Assembly: GCA_002746305.1 (NCBI GenBank)
Contig: NVWV01000012.1
Coordinates: 62,001 to 126,000 of the forward strand
DNA length: 64,000 nucleotides
Direction: 5' to 3'
Source of the DNA: Bacteroidota bacterium
Lineage (GTDB): Bacteria; Bacteroidota; Bacteroidia; NS11-12g; UBA9320
Positions within the stretch are counted from its first letter, which is position 1. Each line of letters begins with the position of its first letter. Position numbers and translations under genes: made by a program. This document shows, in pieces, positions 53,603 through 61,160 of this stretch. The notes under the pieces are model-generated. The model had not been told where the DNA came from. It saw only the letters and a list, made by a program, of their open reading frames with translations, and ran no database searches.

Positions 53603-54376
53603 TTAATCCATTCTTTTAGGCTTAATTTCATCGTCTTGTTTAAATACATCTGACATATCAAAATACAGTTTACAGCCCAGTTCCAATAGGTATGTTGTAC
53701 CGTTCTTCTTTTCATTTTTTGGTAAAACAGTAGGGCTATAGTTTACATAAGAAGACGCTCCTACGGTATCAATGTTGTACTGAAGTTTAGAGTTTCCAAC
53801 CATTAAAGCAAAATAAGGATTGAACCCAAACTTTGAATTTTTCATTGTATTGAATTTACCAACAGTTACCCGAATCATATTAAGTGTCACGGTTTCCGAT
53901 AAATGATAGTGCTGATACTGATATTCACTGAGTTCCTCGTATGAGAACTTATTGGTAAAATGTGAATACCGATTGAGATAGCCTAAGCCCAAATAGACAC
54001 TTCGTCCATCTTTTTTCTTAAAAGTGTATTTCATATCACCAAACAAATCCAGACTCTTGGCAGGACCAATCCCCAATAATGTATAACCAAATCTATCACC
54101 TAGTCCATCTCTGGATATGGATTCTGAGGACCACCCACGTCCGACTCCTACTTCTGCTGAAATTCCGTTATTAAAGTATCCTTCAAAAGATAATTTAGGT
54201 TGAAGAAGAACGGCTCTCACATCCGTTTTAATTAGGAACCGAACTTCCTTAATCTCTTTAACCCCCTTGTTTTGAGCATTTACATAAATATTTGAAAACA
54301 TAAACATTCCAAGTAACAGTGGTATTTTGAACACCGAGGCTTCCATACTGTAAGTGAAAATTTTCATTTGTCCCAT
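53603..54376 (-). CDS. Outer-membrane beta-barrel-like protein
   Basis: A 257-residue exported protein. The hydrophobic signal is at about 14-34 (FKIPLLLGMFMFSNIYVNAQ). Three in-frame ATGs lie at the start (54376, 54367, 54346); the signal peptide suits the later ones best. The mature part has alternating beta-strand pattern (LSFEGYFNNGISAEVGVGRGW, shown as SFEGYFNNGISAEVGVGRG; SVYLGLGYLNRYSHF; LLELGCKLYFDMSD), as in small barrel proteins of the DUF3575-like type. Function unknown. Confidence 0.6.
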   Translation of the reverse strand: MGQMKIFTYSMEASVFKIPLLLGMFMFSNIYVNAQNKGVKEIKEVRFLIKTDVRAVLLQPKLSFEGYFNNGISAEVGVGRGWSSESISRDGLGDRFGYTLLGIGPAKSLDLFGDMKYTFKKKDGRSVYLGLGYLNRYSHFTNKFSYEELSEYQYQHYHLSETVTLNMIRVTVGKFNTMKNSKFGFNPYFALMVGNSKLQYNIDTVGASSYVNYSPTVLPKNEKKNGTTYLLELGCKLYFDMSDVFKQDDEIKPKRMD

Positions 54377-54559
54377 CTTTAGGCTTTCTAAAAATAAAGT
54401 TTAAAAGTAACCAAATTACTTTATTGGACCTTAATCTATGGGACCAAAGCCATTTATCAATCAAAAAAGGTCATTGGTAAATAGCTTATAACTCTGCATA
54501 ATATTGACCGTTCTATGGGTGTAAGAAACTTAGTTAGTTAAATATTTTCAGTAAATCTA

Positions 54560-54592
54560 AAAAGCATGTTGTCTTTGGACAATGTGCTTTTT
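54560..54592. terminator. Terminator-like hairpin without an obvious gene
   Basis: TTGTC (54569-54573), loop TTTG, GACAA (54578-54582) form the inner stem; AGCA and TGCT extend it, and outer A and T runs pair further. It could work on either strand, yet the SRPBCC gene already has its own hairpin downstream. Confidence 0.45.
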
Positions 54593-54693
54593 TACTTTGA
54601 TTGATTTTACAATTTAGATTAGTAATTCTAACGTCCTAACCCGCTTGAGTTTCAACAGGAAATTACTAGCAAACAAGTAATGTATTAAAGTAC

Positions 54694-54722
54694 AAAAAGG
54701 CCTCGACTTTTAAATCGAGACC
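54694..54722 (-). terminator. Terminator of the SRPBCC membrane-protein gene
   Basis: CTCGA and TCGAG with GG/CC outside form an imperfect stem. On the minus strand it ends in TTTTTG, 38 bases after the stop at 54761. Confidence 0.6.
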
Positions 54723-54760
54723 CTTCCCCCTTGTGTACTTAGCGAGTTTTTTAAAGGATT

Positions 54761-55585
54761 CTACTCCTCAATAATTTTTTGCCAATTATCCAATAGCTCG
54801 TTTGATGCTTGACTAAATTTCATCTTCATAATTGGATGTAATAAATTGAGAATTTTCTTTTTATAGCTAAACTCAAAAATCATCTCAATTTCTGTTTGAT
54901 TAGAATCTACCTCTTCTACGTTCCATGTACCTTGCAAAAATGATATTGGATAAGGGTAGTCTGGGGCTGAAGTATTTACAATAAAAGAATACGCTTTTTC
55001 TTCTTGCCAGATAGAACATGTTTCGGTCCAACTGCGTTTTCCGCTAGAACAACTTCTTATCATTCCTTTCTCGGTTCCAGAAACGATATGAACATCATCT
55101 ATGTTAGGTGCCACTTGATGATAGTTGGCCACGTCAGATATTACTTTCCACACATCTGATTTTGATGCTTTCACAGTCCGTTTAAACACAAGCTGCTTTC
55201 TTCCTTTTTGACTATTATCGTCTGTTTGTGCAAGAGCTTGGGACTGGTTAATGGCCATAAAGAGTACCACCAAGGCTATGATTGCAATTGTATTATTTCC
55301 CATACTTGAAATTTTAAATGGTCGAAATACCAGCAGTAGTGCACTGCCTAAAACCCATATATAATCTAGGGCAATTACTTTTTTTATAGATGCTCTTCTT
55401 TGCAGTTTGATTTCCCTAATTATGGATAGAGAAAACAAGAACAATCCAAAACCAATAATCCCAAATACAGTACTTACATTGACCTCAAATACATTGGCAA
55501 TTTGCTTGTGAAACACAATTAATCCAAGTCCTGAGGCAAGAGAAAAAATGGCATTTATACTCAGTGTCTTTTGAATTTTATTCAT
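54761..55585 (-). CDS. Membrane protein with C-terminal SRPBCC (START-like) domain
   Basis: A 274-residue protein. Four membrane helices occupy about 10-120. A short linker rich in Gln, Asp and Ser leads to an SRPBCC domain at about 130-274: KRTVKASKSDVWKVISDVANYHQVAPNI (shown in parts as KRTVKASKSDVW and SDVANYHQVAPN), SWTETCSIWQEEKAYSF, FLQGTWNVEEV. SRPBCC domains bind hydrophobic ligands in a deep pocket. It is divergent from an AraC-type regulator 95 bases away, which probably controls it. Confidence 0.75.
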   Translation of the reverse strand: MNKIQKTLSINAIFSLASGLGLIVFHKQIANVFEVNVSTVFGIIGFGLFLFSLSIIREIKLQRRASIKKVIALDYIWVLGSALLLVFRPFKISSMGNNTIAIIALVVLFMAINQSQALAQTDDNSQKGRKQLVFKRTVKASKSDVWKVISDVANYHQVAPNIDDVHIVSGTEKGMIRSCSSGKRSWTETCSIWQEEKAYSFIVNTSAPDYPYPISFLQGTWNVEEVDSNQTEIEMIFEFSYKKKILNLLHPIMKMKFSQASNELLDNWQKIIEE

Positions 55586-55680
55586 CTTTTATATATTTTA
55601 TTTGATGCAAAAGTAAAGGCACGATCCTCAGAGAAGTTGATATTTTACGCCATTGTTTTTTGTATGTTTGTCCCCTCTTC

Positions 55681-56643
55681 ATGAAAATATCAGCACTCCA
55701 TATCGCCAATTTATTTGACTACGGCTTGTATCACGGAGTAAGTGAGTCATCCTTACGTTCCTATTTAAGCAAACATGATCTTGATGTCTGCAACCCGCAA
55801 AACAGTGTTAGTGAGTTAGAGTTTCTGGCTGTTTTTAAAGCCCTTATTTTCCACTCCGACAATCCACATTTTGGTTTGAACTATGGATGTTATCTAAATA
55901 TTAAGGCTCTGAGCTTTATTTCAGAGATCTCTTTAAATGCTTCTAGTATAGAACAGGCTACTTTAATCCTTCAAGAATACCTTAATGTCTCATTTCCGTT
56001 GGTATCCATTTCTACAAAAGAAGAAGGAGCCTACTATGTACTACAGTTAAATTGCAAACTAGAAGATGAAACAATAAGAAATCATCTTTTAGACATTGCC
56101 TATTGCTTTATATTTAGAGAACTAAGATTAATGCTAAGTGAGGAGTTTACTCCAAAACTTCAATTGCCTTATGCTAATATCTCCCCATATTCAATCCAAC
56201 TCAATTCAAAAATTGAGAATGGACCAAAGCATCAAATTCTATTGGATAAGAATATTCTAAAAACGGAAATCAATAAAAAGAAAGTGAAGGAAATCGAGTA
56301 TTTGTTGCCAAAATTTATGCTAATGCTTGACAAAAAGAATAAAGATTATAGAGCTTTTTCCTTGCAAGTGAGGCATATGACTTTAAATATGTGCAGCCCT
56401 GAGATTCCAACATTCAAGCAGGTTTCAAAACAATTCCCCTTGAGTGATAGAACCATTCAAAGAAAACTTACCAAAGAGGGATTGTCTTTCAGAAGAATTT
56501 CTGATGACATTAAAAGGGAGCTTTCCTTTTATCTGATGAAGGGACGACAAATAAAAACACAGGACATAGCATATATGCTTGGCTATTCAGAATCCAGTGC
56601 ATATTTACATGCTGTCAAACGGTGGGGCGATAATGCTCCTTAG
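55681..56643 (+). CDS. AraC-family transcription regulator
   Basis: A 320-residue regulator from the ATG at 55681 (MKISALHIANLFDYG); a longer start at 55660 is possible. The N-terminal ligand domain resembles the arabinose-binding-like type of long AraC proteins (HFGLNYGCYLNIKALSFI near 65-82). The C-terminal DNA-binding domain (about 245-320) has two helix-turn-helix units: FKQVSKQFPLSDRTIQRKL and TQDIAYMLGYSESSAYLHAV, then KRWGDNAP. The usual last residues after the P are missing, so the C-terminus is short by about ten residues. Divergent from the SRPBCC gene. Confidence 0.82.
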   Translation: MKISALHIANLFDYGLYHGVSESSLRSYLSKHDLDVCNPQNSVSELEFLAVFKALIFHSDNPHFGLNYGCYLNIKALSFISEISLNASSIEQATLILQEYLNVSFPLVSISTKEEGAYYVLQLNCKLEDETIRNHLLDIAYCFIFRELRLMLSEEFTPKLQLPYANISPYSIQLNSKIENGPKHQILLDKNILKTEINKKKVKEIEYLLPKFMLMLDKKNKDYRAFSLQVRHMTLNMCSPEIPTFKQVSKQFPLSDRTIQRKLTKEGLSFRRISDDIKRELSFYLMKGRQIKTQDIAYMLGYSESSAYLHAVKRWGDNAP

Positions 56644-56685
56644 AAAGACGCTCTTTTGATGTCATTTCTTCAGCCTTTTTCTGCT

Positions 56686-57528
56686 TCATAGATTCATGAA
56701 TTTGGAGAAATCTTTATTGCTGACTATTTGATTATATATCTCATCAGCTTTCAAATTTGTTTTAAAAGGATGTTCTTGAAAAATACGGTTGTAAACTTCA
56801 TCTTTAGAAGTGCCAAACTTTTTCATACTGGTTTGCGTATGTTTCACGATTTGCTCCTGATACCCAGACAACCATTTCTTATTCTCAGGATCAACTTCTC
56901 CCATCTCTATCAATTTTTTGGTTTTATTTCTGCATCTACATGGGTTATCAGTATTTACCAAACCACATTTTTGATGCATCCATTGATGCAAATCTTTACG
57001 AGTACGGGACAATTTTTTACGAAAATTAGCAGCAGAAATATCAAATATTTCCGCTGCTACTGATTGATCAATTTTGAAGATATCTCCTAAAATATAAATA
57101 AGTCTTTGTTCTCTATCTAAACACATCAACATACCTGAGGTACAGGTAATCTTCGTCTCTTCTATATTGCTCAACCAGTTTTGATCTTCCTCCTCAGGAA
57201 TAATCACATCAGGAACATTCTCCATGAACTGGAAGAAATTTTCAAAAGTAACATTGGTTTTCTCCCAAGCCGATTTTTTAAAATTCATGATGTGATTAAA
57301 TGTTATTCTATAAACCCAAGTAGTAAATTTGGCCTTTGAAGTATCAAAAGTGCTTAAACTTGTTAGCACTTTTATAAGCACCTCCTGAGTCGCATCTTGA
57401 GCATCCACCACATCATTTAGCATCTTAAGAGATACATTAAAGATAAAACCTTGATGTTTATCTAGTAAATCATTCAACGATTTCTTATCTCCTTGAATAG
57501 CCTTTTTTATTAGTTCCTGCTCGTCCAT
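56686..57528 (-). CDS. ECF-like sigma factor with cysteine-containing C-terminal extension
   Basis: A 280-residue protein. Region 2 (about 20-85) has VDAQDATQEVLIKVLTSLS and KFTTWVYRITFNHIMNFKK, clear sigma-70 features. Region 4 (about 130-180) is diverged: LDREQRLIYILGDIFKIDQS then VAAEIFDISAANFRKKLSRTRKDL. The 100-residue tail holds a Cys cluster (QKCGLVNTDNPCRCRNKTKK near 187-206) that could bind a metal or sense redox state. Such tails occur in sigma factors that have no separate anti-sigma factor. It follows an SRPBCC gene after 5 bases. Confidence 0.8.
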   Translation of the reverse strand: MDEQELIKKAIQGDKKSLNDLLDKHQGFIFNVSLKMLNDVVDAQDATQEVLIKVLTSLSTFDTSKAKFTTWVYRITFNHIMNFKKSAWEKTNVTFENFFQFMENVPDVIIPEEEDQNWLSNIEETKITCTSGMLMCLDREQRLIYILGDIFKIDQSVAAEIFDISAANFRKKLSRTRKDLHQWMHQKCGLVNTDNPCRCRNKTKKLIEMGEVDPENKKWLSGYQEQIVKHTQTSMKKFGTSKDEVYNRIFQEHPFKTNLKADEIYNQIVSNKDFSKFMNL

Positions 57529-57533
57529 AAATT

Positions 57534-58130
57534 TTAAGGTTGAGAAGTTAAAAAATCTTTTTTAATTTCTTTAAAATTTTCCTTTGTTACTGGAACGCCT
57601 GTTTGGGCATATGAAGCAACCGATATCAAATAATCTGTCATAGTAGCCTTAAACTTCCCCTTAAATAACACCCCCATTAATGCTGGTTTCGTACGATACT
57701 CTGAATTGGCAATTAACTCACATGAGCTATCTGTCAACCGTACAACTTTAAAAAGAGTTTTAGAAACCCCTGGAACAATCGGCAACTTTCCTACTTCAGT
57801 CATGATATTCGTATAACTCATATTTTCATTGTCAACGTTAACCATTTTTTCTTTGTAGTATGTTGTTTGTTCAGAGTTTAGGTAGCATATTCTTTGGCAG
57901 TTTTCACCTCCTTTAATATACCCGTCAGTATACTCCGACTTATGAATTTGGTCTGCATAATTCTGCACACTTCCATAATCTTTAGAAATAAGAGTCCAGA
58001 CCTTTTCGGCTGGCAATTTGATAATAACTGATATCGAGTAAGATTGTATTTTTTTCATTTTTTCTGTTTTAAAACCCATTACTGCTATTGCGAGTAACAC
58101 TGACCCGATTAGTAAAAAGCGTGTCTTCAT
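57534..58130 (-). CDS. Exported SRPBCC-type ligand-binding protein
   Basis: A 198-residue protein from the ATG at 58130 (MKTRFLLIGSVLLAIAVMGF); the frame extends to 58235 but this start gives a signal-like N-terminus. An SRPBCC fold follows: SISVIIKLPAEKVWTLISKD near 30-50, then YGSVQNYADQ and a helical C-terminus (GKFKATMTDYLISVASYAQT). It ends 5 bases before the sigma gene, so both are co-transcribed, and the protein may bind the signal to which the sigma factor responds. That link is inference. Confidence 0.75.
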   Translation of the reverse strand: MKTRFLLIGSVLLAIAVMGFKTEKMKKIQSYSISVIIKLPAEKVWTLISKDYGSVQNYADQIHKSEYTDGYIKGGENCQRICYLNSEQTTYYKEKMVNVDNENMSYTNIMTEVGKLPIVPGVSKTLFKVVRLTDSSCELIANSEYRTKPALMGVLFKGKFKATMTDYLISVASYAQTGVPVTKENFKEIKKDFLTSQP

Positions 58131-58585
58131 TCTGTTGTATTTTATATTCACACTAGTTATACAACTGAAGAAATGATTGTGACAACTTAAAGTAAAAAAA
58201 TTGCTGTTGGATGGTAAGAAAAGAGCAAAGGTCAAATCTTACACCTCAATTTTCAACTGTATTTTCGAAATAGTCATCCTAACAAAATACAATTCAAGTA
58301 GCTGATTGTCAGACATGATAATCATTTACAAACGCTTACAAGCATTTATAAGCGTAAGTAAGTGGCAACTATATACATAATGGGACAAGAAATGAAAGTG
58401 AAATTTTACTAGGCAGGATTACCTTTTGAGATTTAGGATCATTGTCTTGTAAACTGATAACGTGTTTACTGGTCGTTTAATGACCTTAGAACAACTTCCA
58501 TATGCGATAGAACGATTACTAAGTTGCTAATGCCTTAACGTTTATGATAAGTACTCCAGCTAAACGGTCAAAACCGACTAGGTAA
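58131..58585. other. 455-base gene-poor region at the start of the accessory segment
   Basis: No gene is evident here. The only structure I see is an inverted repeat at 58332-58355 (ACGCTTA ... TAAGCGT with 10 bases between), with GTAAGTAAG next to it. Downstream genes are small and of accessory type, so the boundary of a mobile island could lie here. No second copy of this site was found in the window. Confidence 0.4.
58332..58355. repeat. 7-base inverted repeat at the island edge
   Basis: ACGCTTA (58332-58338) and TAAGCGT (58349-58355) flank a 10-base spacer. Arms of this size and spacing are seen in tyrosine-recombinase core sites, but also by chance. No integrase gene is in the window. 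Confidence 0.3.
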
Positions 58586-58717
58586 TTATCTTTTTGCTTT
58601 CTCTTTCTTTTTAGGAAGAGATACTTTTAGAACGTCATCTAGTGTACCTTCTATAGAAAGCTTCTCGTCGTATTTTTTGGATGGCTCCTTTGGTTTAGCC
58701 TTTTTGTCTTTTGACAT
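58586..58717 (-). CDS. 43-residue basic small protein
   Basis: An ATG at 58717 opens 43 codons on the minus strand ending in TAA at 58586. The product is Lys-rich at both ends (MSKDKKAKPKEPSKK and LPKKKEKAKR) around KYDEKLSIEGTLDDVLKVS. This central motif resembles many tiny Bacteroidota proteins with a basic tail and YxEKLxxxGxFxDVxKxS-type core. Function unknown; a DNA- or RNA-associated role would fit its charge. Divergent from the DUF5678-like gene. Confidence 0.6.
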   Translation of the reverse strand: MSKDKKAKPKEPSKKYDEKLSIEGTLDDVLKVSLPKKKEKAKR

Positions 58718-58827
58718 TGTTCAAATATATCAATATTTACGGGCATCACACAGTACCATATTAATGTAATGATTAAACTATTTATTACATTTATTGCTTG
58801 CAAATGCAATAAAACATTGCGTTTAGT

Positions 58828-58843
58828 GTTACCTTTGTGTAAC
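58828..58843 (+). promoter_or_regulatory. Promoter box overlapping a palindrome upstream of the DUF5678-like gene
   Basis: TACCTTTG at 58830-58837 matches TAnnTTTG. It lies inside the inverted repeat GTTAC-N6-GTAAC (58828-58843), so a bound repressor would block it. The start codon follows 26 bases later. A further ATTGC/GCAAT repeat lies at 58793-58810. Confidence 0.45.
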
Positions 58844-58869
58844 GCCGTCCCCCTTAAAGGTGTAAAGAT

Positions 58870-59058
58870 ATGTCAGAAATAACTAAAGAATTAAGCGTAA
58901 ACGTAGAAGACGTATGGGCAGCTGTACGCATCTCAGACGATGAAACAATCGCAACAGGTGAAACTATCCAAGAGGTTTTGGATCAAGTCACTAATCTAAG
59001 TGAAGACGAGTATATTCTAACTTTCATACCAAAGAAAAACACAACATACATATTGTAG
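58870..59058 (+). CDS. DUF5678-like small protein
   Basis: A 62-residue protein: VNVEDVWAAVRISDDETIAT near 10-29, then GETIQEVLDQVTNLSEDEYI and a beta-strand tail. This W.A....D..IA.G.....EVL pattern resembles DUF5678, short proteins often encoded next to retropepsin-like proteases in bacteria and archaea. Function unknown. It precedes the retropepsin gene by 22 bases on the same strand, with its own promoter-like box, so the two form a unit. Confidence 0.6.
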   Translation: MSEITKELSVNVEDVWAAVRISDDETIATGETIQEVLDQVTNLSEDEYILTFIPKKNTTYIL

Positions 59059-59080
59059 TATACTTTGCCCTCACTAACCA

Positions 59081-59503
59081 ATGCCTGAGATATATAAATT
59101 TAGCTCGCCGAATGGCGTTATTTCGCCGTACGTGCCAGTTATGTTCATTAACCCAACAAATAATAAAAAATTTACTGTGGGGGCTCTTTTAGATACAGGA
59201 GCAGACGTATGTCATATCCCAAAAGGTCTTGCAGTAGCATTGGGCTATGACCTAGACGACCCTCGCATTATTACTAGGCTAGTAACTGGAGTTGAAGGAA
59301 CTCCAGTGCCGATGAAAGAAATCGTGTGTGACTTACATCTCATGGACGCAACCGGTCGAAAAGTAATAATGAAATCCAAAGGAGTTCAAGTTAGAGTAAA
59401 TCCCTCCGACGCTGTTCCTGCAATTCTAGGCACAACTGGATTCTTGGAAAATTTACAAGTTGCATTCAACTACAAAACCAAGAACATTAAAATCTATACA
59501 TAA
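59081..59503 (+). CDS. Retropepsin-like (clan AA) aspartic protease
   Basis: A 140-residue protein. The active-site motif LLDTGADVC around Asp38-Asp42 is the retroviral/Ddi1-type aspartate loop, and AILGTTGFLENLQV near 115-128 matches the second family signature. One motif per chain implies a homodimer. No signal peptide, so it is cytoplasmic. It follows the DUF5678-like gene. Its last codons overlap the end of the convergent transposase gene by 10 bases, so the C-terminus (NIKIYT) may be natural or slightly altered. Confidence 0.83.
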   Translation: MPEIYKFSSPNGVISPYVPVMFINPTNNKKFTVGALLDTGADVCHIPKGLAVALGYDLDDPRIITRLVTGVEGTPVPMKEIVCDLHLMDATGRKVIMKSKGVQVRVNPSDAVPAILGTTGFLENLQVAFNYKTKNIKIYT

Positions 59504-60432
59504 GCAGTTAACACATCATACTTCAATACACTTTCACTATCTATCAGGAACCTCTCAAACCTATCTTGCTGGCTCAAATGCCTAGTATTGTACCTTCCTG
59601 AAAATTCATCTAAGTAACGACTAATATGTTTATCACTTACTTGGTGATAGATACCGTACAAACCTCTTTTAAGAACACTCCAGAAGTTTTCAATGGTGTT
59701 AGTATGTACATCACCATCTACATAAATATTAAGAGCGTGTTTAACCGTCTTATGAGTATAGGTTTTATTTAACCTCTTATACAATCTACTTTCATCAGTA
59801 TAAACAGTGCCATCTTTGGGTACATGGTTATTGATGAAAGCTACCATATTATTAGCGTCTGTTTGTGGAACATATTTAAGAACTACTTTCCCATCACGCT
59901 CAATCAATCCAACAACGGCCTTCTTATTCTTATAAGGTTGACCGTCATTAGTTACGCTTAGATTATCACTTGAACGTTTTTTGCCATGATGCTTATTCTT
60001 TTCTCTTCCACCGATATAGGCTTCGTCAGCCTCTACCATATTTTTCTCTCCTAACATACGCGGAGCTTTATCCTTCAGCATTTCACGAATACGGTGCAGA
60101 ACGAACCAAGCAGTTTTTTGAGTAAGGTTTAATTGCTCTCCTAATTGAACACTAGAAATACCTTTCTTTCCTGTAGTCGCTAAATAGATAGCAGCAAACC
60201 ACGTTCTCAAAGGAATTTTACTGCTTTCGAAGATTGTGCCAACCTTAACGGTAAATTTCTTATGACAGTCCTTATCACGACATTTATAGCCTCTATTAGT
60301 AACGTATGGGTGTTCGCTACCACAATGAGGACATACAGGCTCACCTCCCCAACGAATGTTCTCATAGTATTCTATGCACGTAGATTCTTCCTTGAAGTAG
60401 TCTAGCAATTGGATTAGTGATTTGAAATTCAT
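59494..60432 (-). CDS. IS1595/ISXO2-type transposase
   Basis: A 312-residue transposase. An N-terminal zinc ribbon has CPHC (34-37) and CRDKDC (51-56). A helix-turn-helix follows (LGEQLNLTQKTAWFVLHRIR). The catalytic core shows VEADEAYIGGREK, VYTDESRLYKRL and NTIENFWSVLKRGLYGIYHQ, typical of the ISXO2-like DDE group. Full length for the family. No matching terminal inverted repeats are seen at its ends: the left end abuts the protease gene and overlaps it. It may therefore be an immobilised or co-opted copy. Its promoter shares the operator region with the Xre gene. Confidence 0.88.
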   Translation of the reverse strand: MNFKSLIQLLDYFKEESTCIEYYENIRWGGEPVCPHCGSEHPYVTNRGYKCRDKDCHKKFTVKVGTIFESSKIPLRTWFAAIYLATTGKKGISSVQLGEQLNLTQKTAWFVLHRIREMLKDKAPRMLGEKNMVEADEAYIGGREKNKHHGKKRSSDNLSVTNDGQPYKNKKAVVGLIERDGKVVLKYVPQTDANNMVAFINNHVPKDGTVYTDESRLYKRLNKTYTHKTVKHALNIYVDGDVHTNTIENFWSVLKRGLYGIYHQVSDKHISRYLDEFSGRYNTRHLSQQDRFERFLIDSESVLKYDVLTAYV

Positions 60433-60456
60433 AATTGTTATCTCTTAATTATAAGA

Positions 60457-60486
60457 CAAATATACTCTCATTTGTATAATTACAAA
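60457..60486 (-). promoter_or_regulatory. Promoter of the transposase gene
   Basis: On the minus strand TTTG (60486-60483) and TATATTTG (60464-60457) are separated by 18 bases, matching the Bacteroidota consensus. The start codon at 60432 follows 24 bases after the second box. The -33 box lies inside the first operator repeat. Confidence 0.55.
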
Positions 60487-60532
60487 GCTATTTGCAAATA
60501 TATATTTGTATAATTACAATTGGATTTGCAAA
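60470..60532. promoter_or_regulatory. Tandem operator repeats in the transposase/Xre divergent region
   Basis: ATTTGTATAATTACAA occurs at 60470-60485 and again exactly at 60504-60519; ATTTGCAAA follows each at 60490-60498 and 60524-60532. The repeat unit is 34 bases. Each copy contains the palindromes TTGTA-N4-TACAA and TTTGCAAA. Copy one covers the transposase -33 box and copy two abuts the -33 box of the Xre operon. Confidence 0.6.
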
Positions 60533-60547
60533 AATGGTGTATGTTTG
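60520..60547 (+). promoter_or_regulatory. Promoter of the Xre/ImmA operon
   Basis: TTGG at 60520-60523 and TATGTTTG at 60540-60547 match the Bacteroidota elements with a 16-17 base spacer. The start codon is at 60579. Confidence 0.5.
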
Positions 60548-60578
60548 CATTAACAATCATAATAAACACATAACAACC

Positions 60579-61160
60579 ATGGAATTACAATCCAGCGAAC
60601 AGGCTTATTCTACTCTAGAACCGTACTTTGAAGACATTAATAATACTTACAATGAAGCTCTTAAAGAAATGAATAAGATGCTTTCTGCAACCAATACATT
60701 ATTAAACGCAAGAGCAAAAAGTAATCTCCTACATGCTTTAGCCATGTCAGCAGCGAAAAAATATTTTTCTGATTATAAGGACATTAAACTAAAGGAAGAA
60801 TATTCTACAATGGAGGTTGTATTCAAAGGAGAACAGGCTATTGTTGCAAGGTTCAAAAAGGTTAATAAACAAAATCTATCTTCGAATATAACTACGAGGC
60901 GAAGCAATGCAATTAATTTACAATACTCACTATTTCCTTATAGCGTAACCTATGTAGACATAGGTTATAGATTGGATGAATCCGAGACAGAGTTTGAGGC
61001 AATAGTTCTTGTATGCAGAAGAGGTCAGACCGTTTTATGGAGCTTTGATGTAACACAATCAGATTCTCTAGGCATTATATTACCAAGCACTCAAACAGGT
61101 CAATTATCAATAAAAGAAGAAAAACAAATCAAAATCAAAAAAGCACGAAATGGCAGTTAA
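60579..61160 (+). CDS. Unknown partner of an Xre-ImmA/IrrE regulator
   Basis: A 193-residue soluble protein started at the ATG at 60579 (MELQSSEQAYST); the frame is open further upstream but this start follows the promoter. The first 65 residues are helical, possibly coiled (EPYFEDINNTYNEALKEMNK). The rest is an alpha-beta part with KEEYSTMEVVFKGEQAIVARF and VTYVDIGYRLDESETEFEAI, then a basic tail. I do not recognise the family. It overlaps the Xre-ImmA gene by 11 bases, so both proteins are probably made in fixed ratio, as in toxin-antitoxin or regulator-substrate pairs. Confidence 0.65.
   Translation: MELQSSEQAYSTLEPYFEDINNTYNEALKEMNKMLSATNTLLNARAKSNLLHALAMSAAKKYFSDYKDIKLKEEYSTMEVVFKGEQAIVARFKKVNKQNLSSNITTRRSNAINLQYSLFPYSVTYVDIGYRLDESETEFEAIVLVCRRGQTVLWSFDVTQSDSLGIILPSTQTGQLSIKEEKQIKIKKARNGS

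Larger units (their letters stand above)
54377..54760. other. 384-base intergenic region with two terminator-like hairpins
   Basis: AT-rich spacer between the barrel protein and the SRPBCC membrane protein, both on the minus strand. A hairpin with arms AGCA..TTGTC and GACAA..TGCT lies at 54560-54592, with A and T runs on both sides. A second hairpin (CTCGA/TCGAG with a GG/CC extension) at 54694-54722 ends the SRPBCC gene on the minus strand. No small gene is evident. Confidence 0.5.

Noticed and set aside
59440..60520. Terminal inverted repeats of the IS1595-type element
   Set aside because: The flanks of the transposase gene were compared by eye in inverted orientation and no matching ends were seen. 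The repeats to the right are direct and look like operators.
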